From Gaetbulibacter_B jejuensis (lineage in GTDB: Bacteria > Bacteroidota > Bacteroidia > Flavobacteriales > Flavobacteriaceae): a stretch of DNA of 64,000 nt. Every line of letters begins with the position of its first letter. Within the stretch, counting starts at the first letter, position 1. The notes beneath the pieces were generated by a model. That model worked only from the letters and a program-made list of their open reading frames with translations. It had not been told where the DNA came from and searched no databases. The position numbers were made by a program, and so were the translations under genes. The stretch spans positions 186,001 to 250,000 of the forward strand of contig NZ_BAAAGF010000002.1 in NCBI RefSeq assembly GCF_039524015.1, written 5' to 3'. This document shows positions 43,782 through 52,197 of the stretch, in pieces.

Positions 43782-44624
43782 TTAATTAGTTTCTTTTTTA
43801 AGCAATTTTGCAGTATCAATAAATTTATTGATAGTTATCTTTGGGTTGTTGTATAAGTAAACTTCACTGCTTCCGGTAATTTCTAGAGTGATAGCTTCAG
43901 ATACATTTACGTGCGCATCACTAGCAACTTCAGAGATTAAAGTACAGGTTTTGGTTGTAAAGTTTTTTCCGTTAAAATCAGAATTATTATCAGTTCTAAT
44001 AATTGCATTATTAGTATCTCCTTCAATGTTTATAGTCGCTCTTTGGTATAAGTCAATTTTAGCTTCTTTACTGTTTACAAGAGCGTCTAACTTACTGTTA
44101 TCACTTAAAACAACTGTTGATGTACCTTTGGCTGTAAGGTTTAATTTTACTTTTGCTTTGTCTAAACTTGTGTACTCAAAGTTATTGGCATTAATATTTA
44201 AGTATGCTTTGGAGGTTCCTGTGGTTTTTAAGACAACGTCGTTAAGCTCTAAAGACGTTAATGAGCGAATTTCAGCATCGTCTTTAGTTTCGATATACTC
44301 TAATGGAGTGCTGTAATTTACCGTTATATTCAATCTCTTTTTAGAAGAAATTTCTTGAGTTGTAGAGAAAGTTAGTGTACTATCAACGACTTCAACTTTA
44401 ATGATATCATGAAGATTACTGTCAGTTTCAATTTCTACTGAAGACTTTGAGTTGTATATGATTTCTATTGAAAAGTCGCCACCTACAATTATTTTAGTGA
44501 AATCATCTAAATAGGTTTGTTCAATGGTAACATCTCTATTACCTTTTACTTTTTCACTGTTTTGAGCAAAAAAGGATGATGTAAAACCTAAGCTGAATAG
44601 TAAAACGAAAAGGATTTTATTCAT
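43782..44624 (-). CDS. GIN-domain (DUF2807) secreted protein
   Basis: 280 residues with signal peptide (ending SSFFAQ). A right-handed beta-helix pattern of short strands: FTKIIVGGDFSIEIIYNSKSSVEIETDSNLHDIIKVEV, YIETKDDAEIRS, LKTTGTSKAYLNINA, TAKGTSTVVLSDNS, EITGSSEVYLYNNP. This is the head GIN domain of putative Bacteroidetes adhesins. No autotransporter barrel follows, so the surface role is unproven. Last gene of the PadR-PspC-GIN-GIN set, but a hairpin lies between it and the preceding GIN gene. Confidence 0.85.
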   Translation of the reverse strand: MNKILFVLLFSLGFTSSFFAQNSEKVKGNRDVTIEQTYLDDFTKIIVGGDFSIEIIYNSKSSVEIETDSNLHDIIKVEVVDSTLTFSTTQEISSKKRLNITVNYSTPLEYIETKDDAEIRSLTSLELNDVVLKTTGTSKAYLNINANNFEYTSLDKAKVKLNLTAKGTSTVVLSDNSKLDALVNSKEAKIDLYQRATINIEGDTNNAIIRTDNNSDFNGKNFTTKTCTLISEVASDAHVNVSEAITLEITGSSEVYLYNNPKITINKFIDTAKLLKKETN

Positions 44625-44659
44625 TGTATAAATTTAAAATTGTACAACAAATATATGCA

Positions 44660-44700
44660 AAAACCATCCCAAACTCTAACTAGAGGTTGAAATGGTTTGA
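44660..44700 (-). terminator. Candidate terminator between the two GIN genes
   Basis: AAACCAT (44661-44667) / ATGGTTT (44692-44698) encloses CTCTA / TAGAG; on the minus strand the structure ends in T5. It may partly separate the two GIN genes. Confidence 0.4.
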
Positions 44701-44735
44701 AAAACAGGTTGGTTAGTTGTATGTAAAAAGGTTGG

Positions 44736-45458
44736 TTAGCGTTTTCTTATACTACCAGAAACATTATCGCTAGTTTCTACTTTTTTAGGGTTACCATAGT
44801 AGTTAATGTCGCCACCACTACTAGCTTTAGCTATTAATTCTTCTGATGTGTTTACGGTAATGTTTGCACCACTAGTTGCTTTTACTTGACAGGACACAGC
44901 ACTTAAATCTTGTGCGCTTATATCGCTTCCGCTTGTAGCACTTGCGTAGAGTTTATTTGTTTTACCTGAAAGCTTAACATGGCTTCCGCTAGTTGAACTA
45001 CAGTCAATACTTTCGGCATTGATATCTAGTTCAAGGTCGCTTCCGCTAGTGGTTTTAATCTCAATAGTGTTTGTGTTAATAGTATTGGTTGAAAATACAT
45101 CGCTACCACTAGTTGTTGAGATTTTAGTTAAATCGTCAAGAGATACCATTATTTTTTTTGATTTTGAAGTGCCAATATTTTCTTCGGCATAAATGTTTAA
45201 AACATCACCTTCAATTTCTACCATAATAATGTCTTGTAAGTTCTCATCGGCTTCAACACTTACACTTTCGGTATTGGTTTGAGTAATGTAAACATCTAAA
45301 CCTCTACTTACTTTTATTGCGCTAAAGCTACCATCAAGCGATCTTTCGGTTGTGGTTACATTTCCGTTTCCATTTACTCCAAAATTCATATCAAAGTTAC
45401 AGGACATCATAAGTAGTCCTAAAACTGTGGAGATAATTACTTTTGCTAAGGTTGTCAT
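44736..45458 (-). CDS. GIN-domain (DUF2807) lipoprotein
   Basis: 240 residues. Lipoprotein signal (LGLLMMSC). The body is a beta-helix built from a repeating turn motif: TTSGSDVF, TTSGSDLE, STSGSHVK, ATSGSDIS, ATSGANIT, ASSGGDIN, each about 18-20 residues apart, and it begins with the DFN..RSLDGSFSAIKVSRGLDVYITQ strand typical of head-GIN proteins. Related to the 43782-44624 protein. Likely surface exposed; function unknown. Downstream of the PspC gene in one operon. Confidence 0.87.
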   Translation of the reverse strand: MTTLAKVIISTVLGLLMMSCNFDMNFGVNGNGNVTTTERSLDGSFSAIKVSRGLDVYITQTNTESVSVEADENLQDIIMVEIEGDVLNIYAEENIGTSKSKKIMVSLDDLTKISTTSGSDVFSTNTINTNTIEIKTTSGSDLELDINAESIDCSSTSGSHVKLSGKTNKLYASATSGSDISAQDLSAVSCQVKATSGANITVNTSEELIAKASSGGDINYYGNPKKVETSDNVSGSIRKR

Positions 45459-45564
45459 AACTGTTTGTTTTTTGATTGATTACAGGTTCAAAGGTCTAGT
45501 TTTATATATACGATTAATAAACTAAGTATCTGAATTGTTGTTTTTTATTGATGAATTGTTATTG

Positions 45565-47340
45565 TTAATTGTCGTCTGATATTATTTCAACACCATTATC
45601 ATCTATTCTTACTTTAACATCTACGTCCTTTGCTCTAATGCCTTGGTCGTTGATTTCTATTTCAACACTGTCTTTTTTGATTTTAACACCATCTTCATCT
45701 ATTTTAAGACCAGAGTGTTCATCGTTTACATCAACTCTTACTTTAAATTCATCGTCTTCGCAGTTTAAACACACCACACCATCATGAGTTACTTTTAAAT
45801 AATGTTCTTCCATACCATTTTCTAGTATGTCTCTGTAATAGCTAGAGTTTCTGTGAAACGAATAGGTGTTTTGATCTGCATAAAACACAGTACCTTCAGG
45901 TAAATACAATGTAGCTTCAATTTGTTGTTCACCATACTTGTTTCTGAATTCTGTAGTAAGGTAAGCATCTAGTAAAAGTTCATTACCATTTACCATGAAA
46001 TCATAATTAATGTTTTGTGCTCTTGATTTTGCTTTTTGATAATCACTCGCATGTGCATTTTTTTCAATACTTAAAGAGGCTACACTATCTTTAGTTGAAC
46101 GCACAATAAGTCGCACATCAGTATTGTATATAAGTTTGTTGTCGTTATCGTCATACACTGTTTTAAACAAGCTGCTACGTCTTCCAAAATGTTTGCTGTA
46201 TGACGAGTTTCCTTGCATACGTATTGTTAAAGTATCTGATGGATTAAGCATTAACAATTCAGTGTTTTCGGTCACACTAGCATCAAACGCATGTTCACTA
46301 GCTTGCTTTATTCCTATTACAAATAGTCCTATCATTGACATTAACCATAAACCTAGTAACGAAAACTTAGCAATGTTACCAATTGATTTTAGGTTGTTGA
46401 TTAATATTTTGAGTCCTAAATAGAAAATGAAAAAGAACGGTATTCCTATGGCAAACAATAGCAACATTGATACTAACCAAACTGGTGTGTTTGCAGCATT
46501 GGCAGCATTTATAAATTCAATTCCTGGGACGTTAACAGAATCGGCAATTCCAACTGTAAATAATGCAATTATTAATCCTATTAAAGTACTGGCTCCAATG
46601 ATTATTAAAATAATACCAATGAACTTTGCAAACACCTTAAGACAAAACATAATGATGTCTCCTATAGTGTCAAAAAATGTTTTTGACGATGATTTTATTC
46701 GGTTTCCTTGTTTGGGTAAATCAATATTTTTTACCGTGTCTGAAACCGTTTGTGATACATTTTCAAATCCGTCTTTAATTTTTTTTTCAATGTTACTGAT
46801 GTTCACAGGTTCACCAGTCATTGTAAGTTTATCAGCGGTTGAAACTGCTTCAGGAACTAAAACCCAAAACAATACATATATAAGCACAAACGTACCACCA
46901 GAACCTAGAGTAAGTAAAATCCAAAGTAATCTTACCCAAATGGCATCAATACCTAAATAGTGTCCAAGACCTGATGCAACACCACCAATGTAAGAGTTGT
47001 CAGTATCTCTAAATAGTTTTTTGGAAGGTGACGTTCTTCTGTATTGTGTTTTTGGTTCGTCTTCAAAAATTTCGTCATCAACAAGATAGTCTTCAGGCTG
47101 TCCCATTATTGAGATCACTTCATCAACTTCTTTTATTCTGATAACTTGTTTTTCGTTTTGAACACGCTCGTTGAACAATTCAGCAATACGAGCTTCAATA
47201 TCTGCTATGATTTCTGATCGACCTTGAGAGTCTGTAAATGAACGTTTTATAGCCTCAAGATAGCGTTGTAATTTTAAGTATGCATCTTCATCAATATGGA
47301 AGAATATACCTGCTAAATTTATGTTGACTGTTTTATTCAT
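45565..47340 (-). CDS. PspC-domain membrane protein
   Basis: 591 residues. N-terminal cytoplasmic region (about 1-100, with KRYLEAIKRSF and AELFNERVQ), PspC domain (about 108-165; KLFRDTDNSYIGGVASGLGHYLGIDAIWVRLLW), then several membrane segments (about 135-165, 230-265, 285-310, 335-355) and a long periplasmic beta region ending in Asp-rich repeats (KVRVDVNDEHSGLKIDEDGVKIKKDSVEIEI and following). PspC proteins sense envelope stress in other bacteria. One base overlaps the padR stop, so it is coexpressed with its likely regulator. Confidence 0.9.
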   Translation of the reverse strand: MNKTVNINLAGIFFHIDEDAYLKLQRYLEAIKRSFTDSQGRSEIIADIEARIAELFNERVQNEKQVIRIKEVDEVISIMGQPEDYLVDDEIFEDEPKTQYRRTSPSKKLFRDTDNSYIGGVASGLGHYLGIDAIWVRLLWILLTLGSGGTFVLIYVLFWVLVPEAVSTADKLTMTGEPVNISNIEKKIKDGFENVSQTVSDTVKNIDLPKQGNRIKSSSKTFFDTIGDIIMFCLKVFAKFIGIILIIIGASTLIGLIIALFTVGIADSVNVPGIEFINAANAANTPVWLVSMLLLFAIGIPFFFIFYLGLKILINNLKSIGNIAKFSLLGLWLMSMIGLFVIGIKQASEHAFDASVTENTELLMLNPSDTLTIRMQGNSSYSKHFGRRSSLFKTVYDDNDNKLIYNTDVRLIVRSTKDSVASLSIEKNAHASDYQKAKSRAQNINYDFMVNGNELLLDAYLTTEFRNKYGEQQIEATLYLPEGTVFYADQNTYSFHRNSSYYRDILENGMEEHYLKVTHDGVVCLNCEDDEFKVRVDVNDEHSGLKIDEDGVKIKKDSVEIEINDQGIRAKDVDVKVRIDDNGVEIISDDN

Positions 47341-47678
47341 TATTTTTTATTTTTTTGTCTTGTTACTAGGTTAACTGCATTTTGTAATTCGCTCCATGTG
47401 GTATTAAGCTCATTTAGAAACAGTTTTCCTGTTTCTGTTAAACCGTAATATTTTCGTGGAGGACCTGAGGTTGATTCTTCCCAACGGTAGTTAAGAAGAC
47501 CAGCGTTTTTAAGTCTTGTAAGTAGTGGATAAATGGTTCCTTCTACAACAAGCAGTTTTGCGTCTTTTAGTGTGTCTAGAATTTCGGCTACATAAGCATC
47601 ATCGTCTTTTAAGACTGATAATATGCAGTATTCTAATACACCTTTACGCATTTGTGCTTTTGTGTTTTCTATCTTCAT
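47340..47678 (-). CDS. PadR-family transcriptional regulator
   Basis: 112 residues: winged helix (RKGVLEYCILSVLKDDDAYVAEILDTLKDAKLLVVEGTIYPLLTRLKNAGLLNYRWEESTSGPPRKYYGLTETG) and a short C-terminal dimer helix. It matches the small PadR-s2 type. First gene of the padR-pspC-GIN unit and probably its regulator; ligand unknown. Confidence 0.93.
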   Translation of the reverse strand: MKIENTKAQMRKGVLEYCILSVLKDDDAYVAEILDTLKDAKLLVVEGTIYPLLTRLKNAGLLNYRWEESTSGPPRKYYGLTETGKLFLNELNTTWSELQNAVNLVTRQKNKK

Positions 47679-47736
47679 GTTCTAAAGAAATTTTTAATTT
47701 GAAAAACTGTTCATTTTTTGATTGATTGATTGATGG

Positions 47737-48183
47737 TTATTTGATGAAATTTATGGTTAATGGATAGTTGTACAACTCACCATCGCGTGCTTTTAAACTT
47801 GCAATGACTATAAATATAAGTTCTAAGATAAATCCAAAAACTGCAAGAACACCCAAACCTCCCGTAATGTAAAGTAGAGGAGAAGGTTTCCCTATGTTAA
47901 TGTGAAAATCATTAAACCCATGAAAGTCTATAAAGTCAATACCATTAAAAAACTTTAAAAAGAAAAACGGGATAGTTAGCGTACCTATAATTAAGGTATA
48001 TAGTAATATACTTATTTGAAAGTTTATGGCTTGCTTTCCATGACTATCAACAAACTCCGATTTTTCTTTGTTAGTAATCCATAGTATAATAGGTCCAATA
48101 AAATTTCCTAACGGAATTATAAACCTACTAAAGGTAGATAAATGAATAAAAGTTGCAATATTTTTTTGGTGGTTGTCTAACAT
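47737..48183 (-). CDS. DUF4870 membrane protein
   Basis: 148 residues with three or four hydrophobic segments (about 16-40, 55-78, 104-132). The block FIIPLGNFIGPIILWITNKEKSEFVDSHGKQAINFQISILLYT marks the DUF4870 (Tic20-like) family. Function unknown. It lies 58 bases before padR in the same direction and may belong to the same envelope unit. Confidence 0.87.
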   Translation of the reverse strand: MLDNHQKNIATFIHLSTFSRFIIPLGNFIGPIILWITNKEKSEFVDSHGKQAINFQISILLYTLIIGTLTIPFFFLKFFNGIDFIDFHGFNDFHINIGKPSPLLYITGGLGVLAVFGFILELIFIVIASLKARDGELYNYPLTINFIK

Positions 48184-48327
48184 GATTTTAAAACGTATAA
48201 TATTATCTTATACAAATATATGTCTAAAAAAAGGTATTATGTTACGCATAGTAGTACATTTTAACATAATATTAACAAATTGAATTATGGATTATTTTGT
48301 CTAGATTTGATAAAACTAATTTTTAAA

Positions 48328-48783
48328 ATGAAGCTCACACCTAATAAAATAAACACTTTTAACTTTTTTAAACTGCCTTCAGTGTTCTTTACTGGAGTTC
48401 GTGTAAAGTCTATTAATAATGACACTTGTACAGTAGTTGTAAAACACCGTTGGATTAATCAAAACCCTTTTAAATCTATGTTTTGGGCAGTTCAAGGTAT
48501 GGCTGCCGAATTAACTACAGGTGCTCTGGTACTTGCAAAAATTAGAGAAAGCGGTAAGCCTATTTCTATGTTGGTAGCTAATAACAATGCTACTTTTACT
48601 AAAAAGGCAACAGGAAAAATTACATTTAGTTGTACAGATGGTCATAAAATTGATGATGCCATAGCCAAAGCTATTGAAACTGGTGAAGGACAAACCTTGT
48701 GGATGCAATCAAAAGGTGTAAACCAAGATGGAGTGGAAGTGTCGGTATTTAATTTTGAATGGAGTATTAAAGTTAAAAGTTAG
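48328..48783 (+). CDS. DUF4442 hotdog-fold protein
   Basis: 151 residues from the ATG at 48328; an in-frame start at 48280 would add a non-conserved piece. KHRWINQNPFKSMFWAVQGMAAELTTGALVLAKIRESG is the hallmark of the DUF4442 family, which has the thioesterase hotdog fold. Substrate unknown; acyl-CoA thioester hydrolysis is only a guess from the fold. Followed 11 bases later by an unrecognised gene. Confidence 0.85.
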   Translation: MKLTPNKINTFNFFKLPSVFFTGVRVKSINNDTCTVVVKHRWINQNPFKSMFWAVQGMAAELTTGALVLAKIRESGKPISMLVANNNATFTKKATGKITFSCTDGHKIDDAIAKAIETGEGQTLWMQSKGVNQDGVEVSVFNFEWSIKVKS

Positions 48784-48794
48784 TTGATAATAAT

Positions 48795-49451
48795 TTGAAA
48801 AAAATTTACGAAATACAATTAAGTGGAATTAAAATAGGAACAACTGCTTTTGAATTTGCTGATACTCCAATGGGAGTTGTTTATGGAAAAATTAATTTTG
48901 AAAATGTAGACTCACCATATAACTTGTTTAAAAATCATTGTCAACAGCATAAAGTAACAATAAATCAAGACGATAAAGAATATAAATTTATTGATACTCA
49001 GGTGATCCCTAAATTGAAAGTTTATCTTGAAAACAGAACAGAACTAGTTGGTTGGGGAGGCGCAATTAGCGGAATGGAAAAAGGAAACGATTTTGAAATT
49101 CAGTTTGGCGGAATTAATAGTAAAATAATGAAGACAGAATTTGCTCAACATTACTATGACTATTATGGAAATGAATCAGACTTAATCAAAATTCAGGTAG
49201 ATGAACAGTTTAAAAAAATTTGCGAAAGTATTTTGGCTAGAAATTTAAATATAAATCAATGGGCTGAAATTGAGAGTTCAGATGAATTTCAAACAGAAAG
49301 GTATCATGGTGGGTTTGATACAACTGAAATGGAATTTTGTTTCAGTTATTATATAGAAAAACAAGAATATTGGTTTCAGTTAAATTTGAATGATATAGAA
49401 AGAATAATAAATGCCAAAGTTGAGTTTTTATATCCAAGAAAAGCAGAATAA
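48795..49451 (+). CDS. Unrecognised soluble protein
   Basis: 218 residues from a TTG start; no ATG is available near the 5' end. No signal peptide or membrane segment, acidic, mixed alpha/beta. Visible features: a strand-rich N-terminal half (IYEIQLSGIKIGTTAFEFADTP, GVVYGKINFEN), LVGWGGAISGMEKGNDFEIQFGGI, and a C-terminal half rich in aromatic residues (YHGGFDTTEMEFCFSYYIEKQEYWF). I do not recognise a family. It lies 11 bases behind the DUF4442 gene and looks like a recent or variable addition, since the rest of the neighbourhood is common core content. Confidence 0.7.
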   Translation: MKKIYEIQLSGIKIGTTAFEFADTPMGVVYGKINFENVDSPYNLFKNHCQQHKVTINQDDKEYKFIDTQVIPKLKVYLENRTELVGWGGAISGMEKGNDFEIQFGGINSKIMKTEFAQHYYDYYGNESDLIKIQVDEQFKKICESILARNLNINQWAEIESSDEFQTERYHGGFDTTEMEFCFSYYIEKQEYWFQLNLNDIERIINAKVEFLYPRKAE

Positions 49452-49635
49452 AATAGATGCAATATTTTAACTGCTTACTTGTAAGTTGTTTGTTTTTAGT
49501 TTGTTATGTTTTAATATCTTTGATTAAGAGTAGAGAATTTTTGTAAATTTCATGTAATGAGGCCTTTATAAAACTATTTGTAACAAAACAGATAATACAT
49601 CAACTAATTTATAAATCAATTAAAAACACAATATA

Positions 49636-50436
49636 ATGACAGCACACGAAATAGACTACAGAATCTACGGAGAAGAAATGCAATTCGTAGAAATAGAACT
49701 AGATCCACAAGAAGGTGTAATAGCCGAAGCAGGAAGTTTTATGATGATGGATGATGGTATTAAAATGGAAACCATTTTTGGAGACGGTTCACAAAAAGAC
49801 ACTGGTTTTTTAGGTAAAATCCTTGGAGCAGGAAAACGTATACTTACAGGAGAAAGCTTGTTTATGACTGCGTTTTATAACAACCTTTCAGGTAAACGCA
49901 ATGTGAGTTTTGCATCACCTTATCCTGGTAAAATCATCCCAATAGATTTAACGGAGTTTAGAGGCAAGTTCATCTGTCAAAAAGACGCTTTTCTTTGTGC
50001 AGCAAAAGGTGTAAGCGTTGGTATTGAGTTTTCAAGGAAATTAGGTAGAGGACTTTTTGGTGGCGAAGGATTTATAATGCAAAAACTTGAAGGAGATGGT
50101 ATGGCGTTTGTTCATGCTGGTGGTACTATGGCTAGAAAAGAATTAAAAGCAGGAGAATCTCTAAGAGTAGATACAGGTTGCTTAGTAGGTTTTACTCAAG
50201 ATGTAGATTATGATATTGAGTTTGTAGGAGGTATAAAAAATACGGTATTTGGAGGTGAAGGTTTGTTTTTTGCTAAACTACAAGGACCTGGAACAGTATA
50301 CATACAATCTTTACCTTTTAGTAGATTAGCAGGTAGAGTACTAGCTTCAGCACCAAGATCTGGTGGCAAAAGTAAAGGAGAAGGTAGTATTCTTGGTGGT
50401 TTAGGAGACTTACTTGATGGTGACAATAGGTTCTAA
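49636..50436 (+). CDS. AIM24/TIGR00266-family protein
   Basis: 266 residues of the AIM24 (mitochondrial biogenesis-like) family: IDYRIYGEEMQFVEIELDPQEGVIAEAGSFMMMDDGIKME, GESLFMTAFYN, GRGLFGGEGFIMQKLEGDGMAFVHAGG, TVFGGEGLFFAKLQGPGTVYIQSLPFSRLA. It is a beta-sandwich made of tryptophan-RNA-binding-like halves; the bacterial role is unknown. Upstream, TTG (49490-49492), 22 bases, TATCTTTG (49515-49522) could be its promoter, with a leader of about 110 bases. Confidence 0.92.
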   Translation: MTAHEIDYRIYGEEMQFVEIELDPQEGVIAEAGSFMMMDDGIKMETIFGDGSQKDTGFLGKILGAGKRILTGESLFMTAFYNNLSGKRNVSFASPYPGKIIPIDLTEFRGKFICQKDAFLCAAKGVSVGIEFSRKLGRGLFGGEGFIMQKLEGDGMAFVHAGGTMARKELKAGESLRVDTGCLVGFTQDVDYDIEFVGGIKNTVFGGEGLFFAKLQGPGTVYIQSLPFSRLAGRVLASAPRSGGKSKGEGSILGGLGDLLDGDNRF

Positions 50437-50597
50437 ACGTTAACGTATTGAGTTATATTTAATGAGGGATTTTTAGTGTTAAAATTTTGTTTAACTAAAA
50501 CAACTAATCGATTTTTTTAGTACTTTAGGAATGTAAAAACAAAAACACTTTAAGCCTATACAATACAACTACCTAACCCTAAAACCTAAAATTACAA

Positions 50598-50795
50598 ATG
50601 GCAAGAGCAATGTTTGAGTACACCAAAACGGTACTTAATAAAGTTAGTTTTGATGCTTCGTTGTTCTGTAAAGAAGTACAAAAAGCTGTTCAACGATTAT
50701 TACCTTATGAAATTGAAGAGTTAAGAATTTATATTCAATCACTTGTACTACAGAACCCAGAATTAAATCAATGTTTAATATATTTAAAACCTTGA
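50598..50795 (+). CDS. Small 65-residue protein of unknown function
   Basis: 65 residues (MARAMFEYTKTVLNKVSFD start; LPYEIEELRIYIQ, LVLQNPELNQCLIYL end). Almost entirely helical, with two cysteines and no membrane segment. An ATG, a strong terminator directly at its stop and its isolation between two other units show that it is a true gene. I believe similar short proteins are widespread in Flavobacteriaceae but cannot name a function; a helical dimeric regulator or adaptor is a guess. Confidence 0.75.
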   Translation: MARAMFEYTKTVLNKVSFDASLFCKEVQKAVQRLLPYEIEELRIYIQSLVLQNPELNQCLIYLKP

Positions 50796-50798
50796 CAT

Positions 50799-50826
50799 AA
50801 AGCGACCAAATGGTCGCTTTATTTTT
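50799..50826 (+). terminator. Terminator after the 65-residue gene
   Basis: AGCGACCA (50801-50808) / TGGTCGCT (50811-50818), loop AA, then TTATTTTT; it begins 5 bases after the stop codon. Confidence 0.8.
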
Positions 50827-50838
50827 GTAAAAAAGAGC

Positions 50839-50867
50839 TTGATAGTAGAATATTGGTGTTATCTTTG
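50839..50867 (+). promoter_or_regulatory. Promoter of the mbnP/mbnH operon
   Basis: TTG (50839-50841), 18 bases, TATCTTTG (50860-50867): a full Bacteroidetes promoter. Transcription would start near 50872-50874, about 12-14 bases before the CTG codon at 50886. Confidence 0.65.
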
Positions 50868-50885
50868 TAGAAAATTATATAAGAC

Positions 50886-51266
50886 CTGAAAAAGCTATAT
50901 TTAACCATATTACTTCTTTCGTTTGCATTGCGACCAATGTATTATGTTGGACAAGTATTATACTATGAGTTAAATATTGATTACATTATTGAAACCTATT
51001 GTATTAATAAAGACAAACCAGAGCTACAGTGTAATGGTAAATGTCATTTAGCTACACAAATTCAAAAGGCAAGTAACGATTCAGGTAAAGGTAAATCGCA
51101 TCAAATGGTGTTTGAAGCATTTTATCCGGTTTTTGTTCAACAAATAGCTAATGAAGAAATAACGCTTTCAAAGCTTGTGTTTTTTAAAGCTAAACAACCC
51201 ATCTACTACGTAAATAATTATTCTCACCTTATAGATTACAGTATCTATAAACCTCCTATTTGTTAA
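50886..51266 (+). CDS. Small exported CNGKCH protein, first gene of the copper operon
   Basis: The open frame begins after a stop at 50880-50882. If the CTG at 50886 is used, the protein (126 residues) begins MKKLYLTILLLSFALRP, a normal signal or anchor peptide. The later TTG (50928) and ATG (50937) would remove it. The mature part has NKDKPELQCNGKCHLATQIQ with C39, C49, C53 and H54 and a terminal Cys, suggesting metal binding or a disulfide. A full promoter lies just upstream, so the CTG would be the first usable codon of a short leader. It precedes mbnP by 75 bases. Family function unknown; copper handling is inferred from context. Confidence 0.72.
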   Translation: MKKLYLTILLLSFALRPMYYVGQVLYYELNIDYIIETYCINKDKPELQCNGKCHLATQIQKASNDSGKGKSHQMVFEAFYPVFVQQIANEEITLSKLVFFKAKQPIYYVNNYSHLIDYSIYKPPIC

Positions 51267-51341
51267 AGTTTAATATCGGTTTTTTATACAAGGCTTAACT
51301 GTGCTTGCCATTAACAGCACACGAATATTAAATTAAAACAA

Positions 51342-52142
51342 ATGAAAATTTTAAAATATACATTTGCACTACTTTTATGTGCAACACTATCGTCATGCTC
51401 TTCTGACGACGATTCTAACTCTGAAGATTTAACAGGACAAACAGGTACATTAACTCTAAAATTTGATAATGGAGTAGGTGATCAAGACTTTATTTTTGGC
51501 ACTAGCTACAACAAGTCAAGTGCAGAGTCATATAAGTTGGAAACTCTTAAATATATTATTAGTAATGTAAGGGTAAAAGACGAAAACGGTAACACGTTTA
51601 CATATCCTTCTGCAGATAATGTGTTTATCGTAGATGAAGCTGAAGGGAATAATGCTGGAGAAATTTATATAGATTTAGATAATGTAGATGCTGCAAACTA
51701 TACCGAAATTACTTTTGGTTTAGGTATAGACCAAGACCGTTATGCTTTAGGAGCTGAAGGTCAAGGTGATTTTTTAACACAAGCCGAAGAAGCAGGAATG
51801 ATGTGGTCTTGGGCAACAGGTTATAGGTTTATGAGGTTTGATGGTACGTTTTCATCAACTACAGTAACTGACGAAGCATTAAATATTCACATGGGAAGTG
51901 TTGGTACTTCATTAGATAATTATAGAGAAATTACACTACAGTTTCCAAATACAGTAAGAGTAAGAGAAACTACTACACCTCAAGTACATATTGTTGCTGA
52001 TATTGCTAAGGTATTTGATGGAGAAACTTCAGTAGAATTGTCTAACGGTTATAGTCAAGTTCATACTGATGCTACAACTACAACAGTTATTGCAAATAAT
52101 TTTCAAAATGCTTTTAGTGTACACCACGTACATAATGAGTAA
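51342..52142 (+). CDS. mbnP: MbnP-like copper-binding lipoprotein
   Basis: 266 residues. Lipoprotein signal with Cys 19 (ATLSSC). Belongs to the MbnP family: GTLTLKFDNGVGDQDF, YKLETLKYIISNVRVKDENG, ITFGLGID, and the family block GMMWSWATGYRFMRFDG (W155, W157). The C-terminus is His-rich (SVHHVHNE). Known: MbnP from methanotrophs binds copper after its partner MbnH oxidises a tryptophan to kynurenine. Inferred: W155 or W157 is the equivalent residue here. A hairpin separates it from mbnH, 55 bases downstream. Confidence 0.9.
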   Translation: MKILKYTFALLLCATLSSCSSDDDSNSEDLTGQTGTLTLKFDNGVGDQDFIFGTSYNKSSAESYKLETLKYIISNVRVKDENGNTFTYPSADNVFIVDEAEGNNAGEIYIDLDNVDAANYTEITFGLGIDQDRYALGAEGQGDFLTQAEEAGMMWSWATGYRFMRFDGTFSSTTVTDEALNIHMGSVGTSLDNYREITLQFPNTVRVRETTTPQVHIVADIAKVFDGETSVELSNGYSQVHTDATTTTVIANNFQNAFSVHHVHNE

Positions 52143-52151
52143 AATATAGTA

Positions 52152-52190
52152 ACTCAAGAAGGCCTAAAAACCTTCTTGAGTGTTTATAAT
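52152..52190 (+). terminator. Intergenic hairpin between mbnP and mbnH
   Basis: ACTCAAGAAGG (52152-52162), loop CCTAAAAA, CCTTCTTGAGT (52171-52181): an 11-base-pair perfect stem starting 10 bases after the mbnP stop. The following GTTTATAAT is too weak for a full terminator, so it may attenuate or set the 3' end of the mbnP message. Confidence 0.45.
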
Positions 52191-52197
52191 ACTAATT

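Noticed and set aside
46427..46960. 177-codon open frame on the plus strand
   Set aside because: Lies wholly opposite the PspC gene, has low-complexity composition and no initiation context; a shadow of the real gene. The same holds for 43888-44316, 11019-11390, 45569-45787 and 46124-46423.
47700..47735. Short GATTGATTGATTGATGG tandem before DUF4870 end
   Set aside because: Only about four units of four bases in an AT-rich gap; no sign of function.
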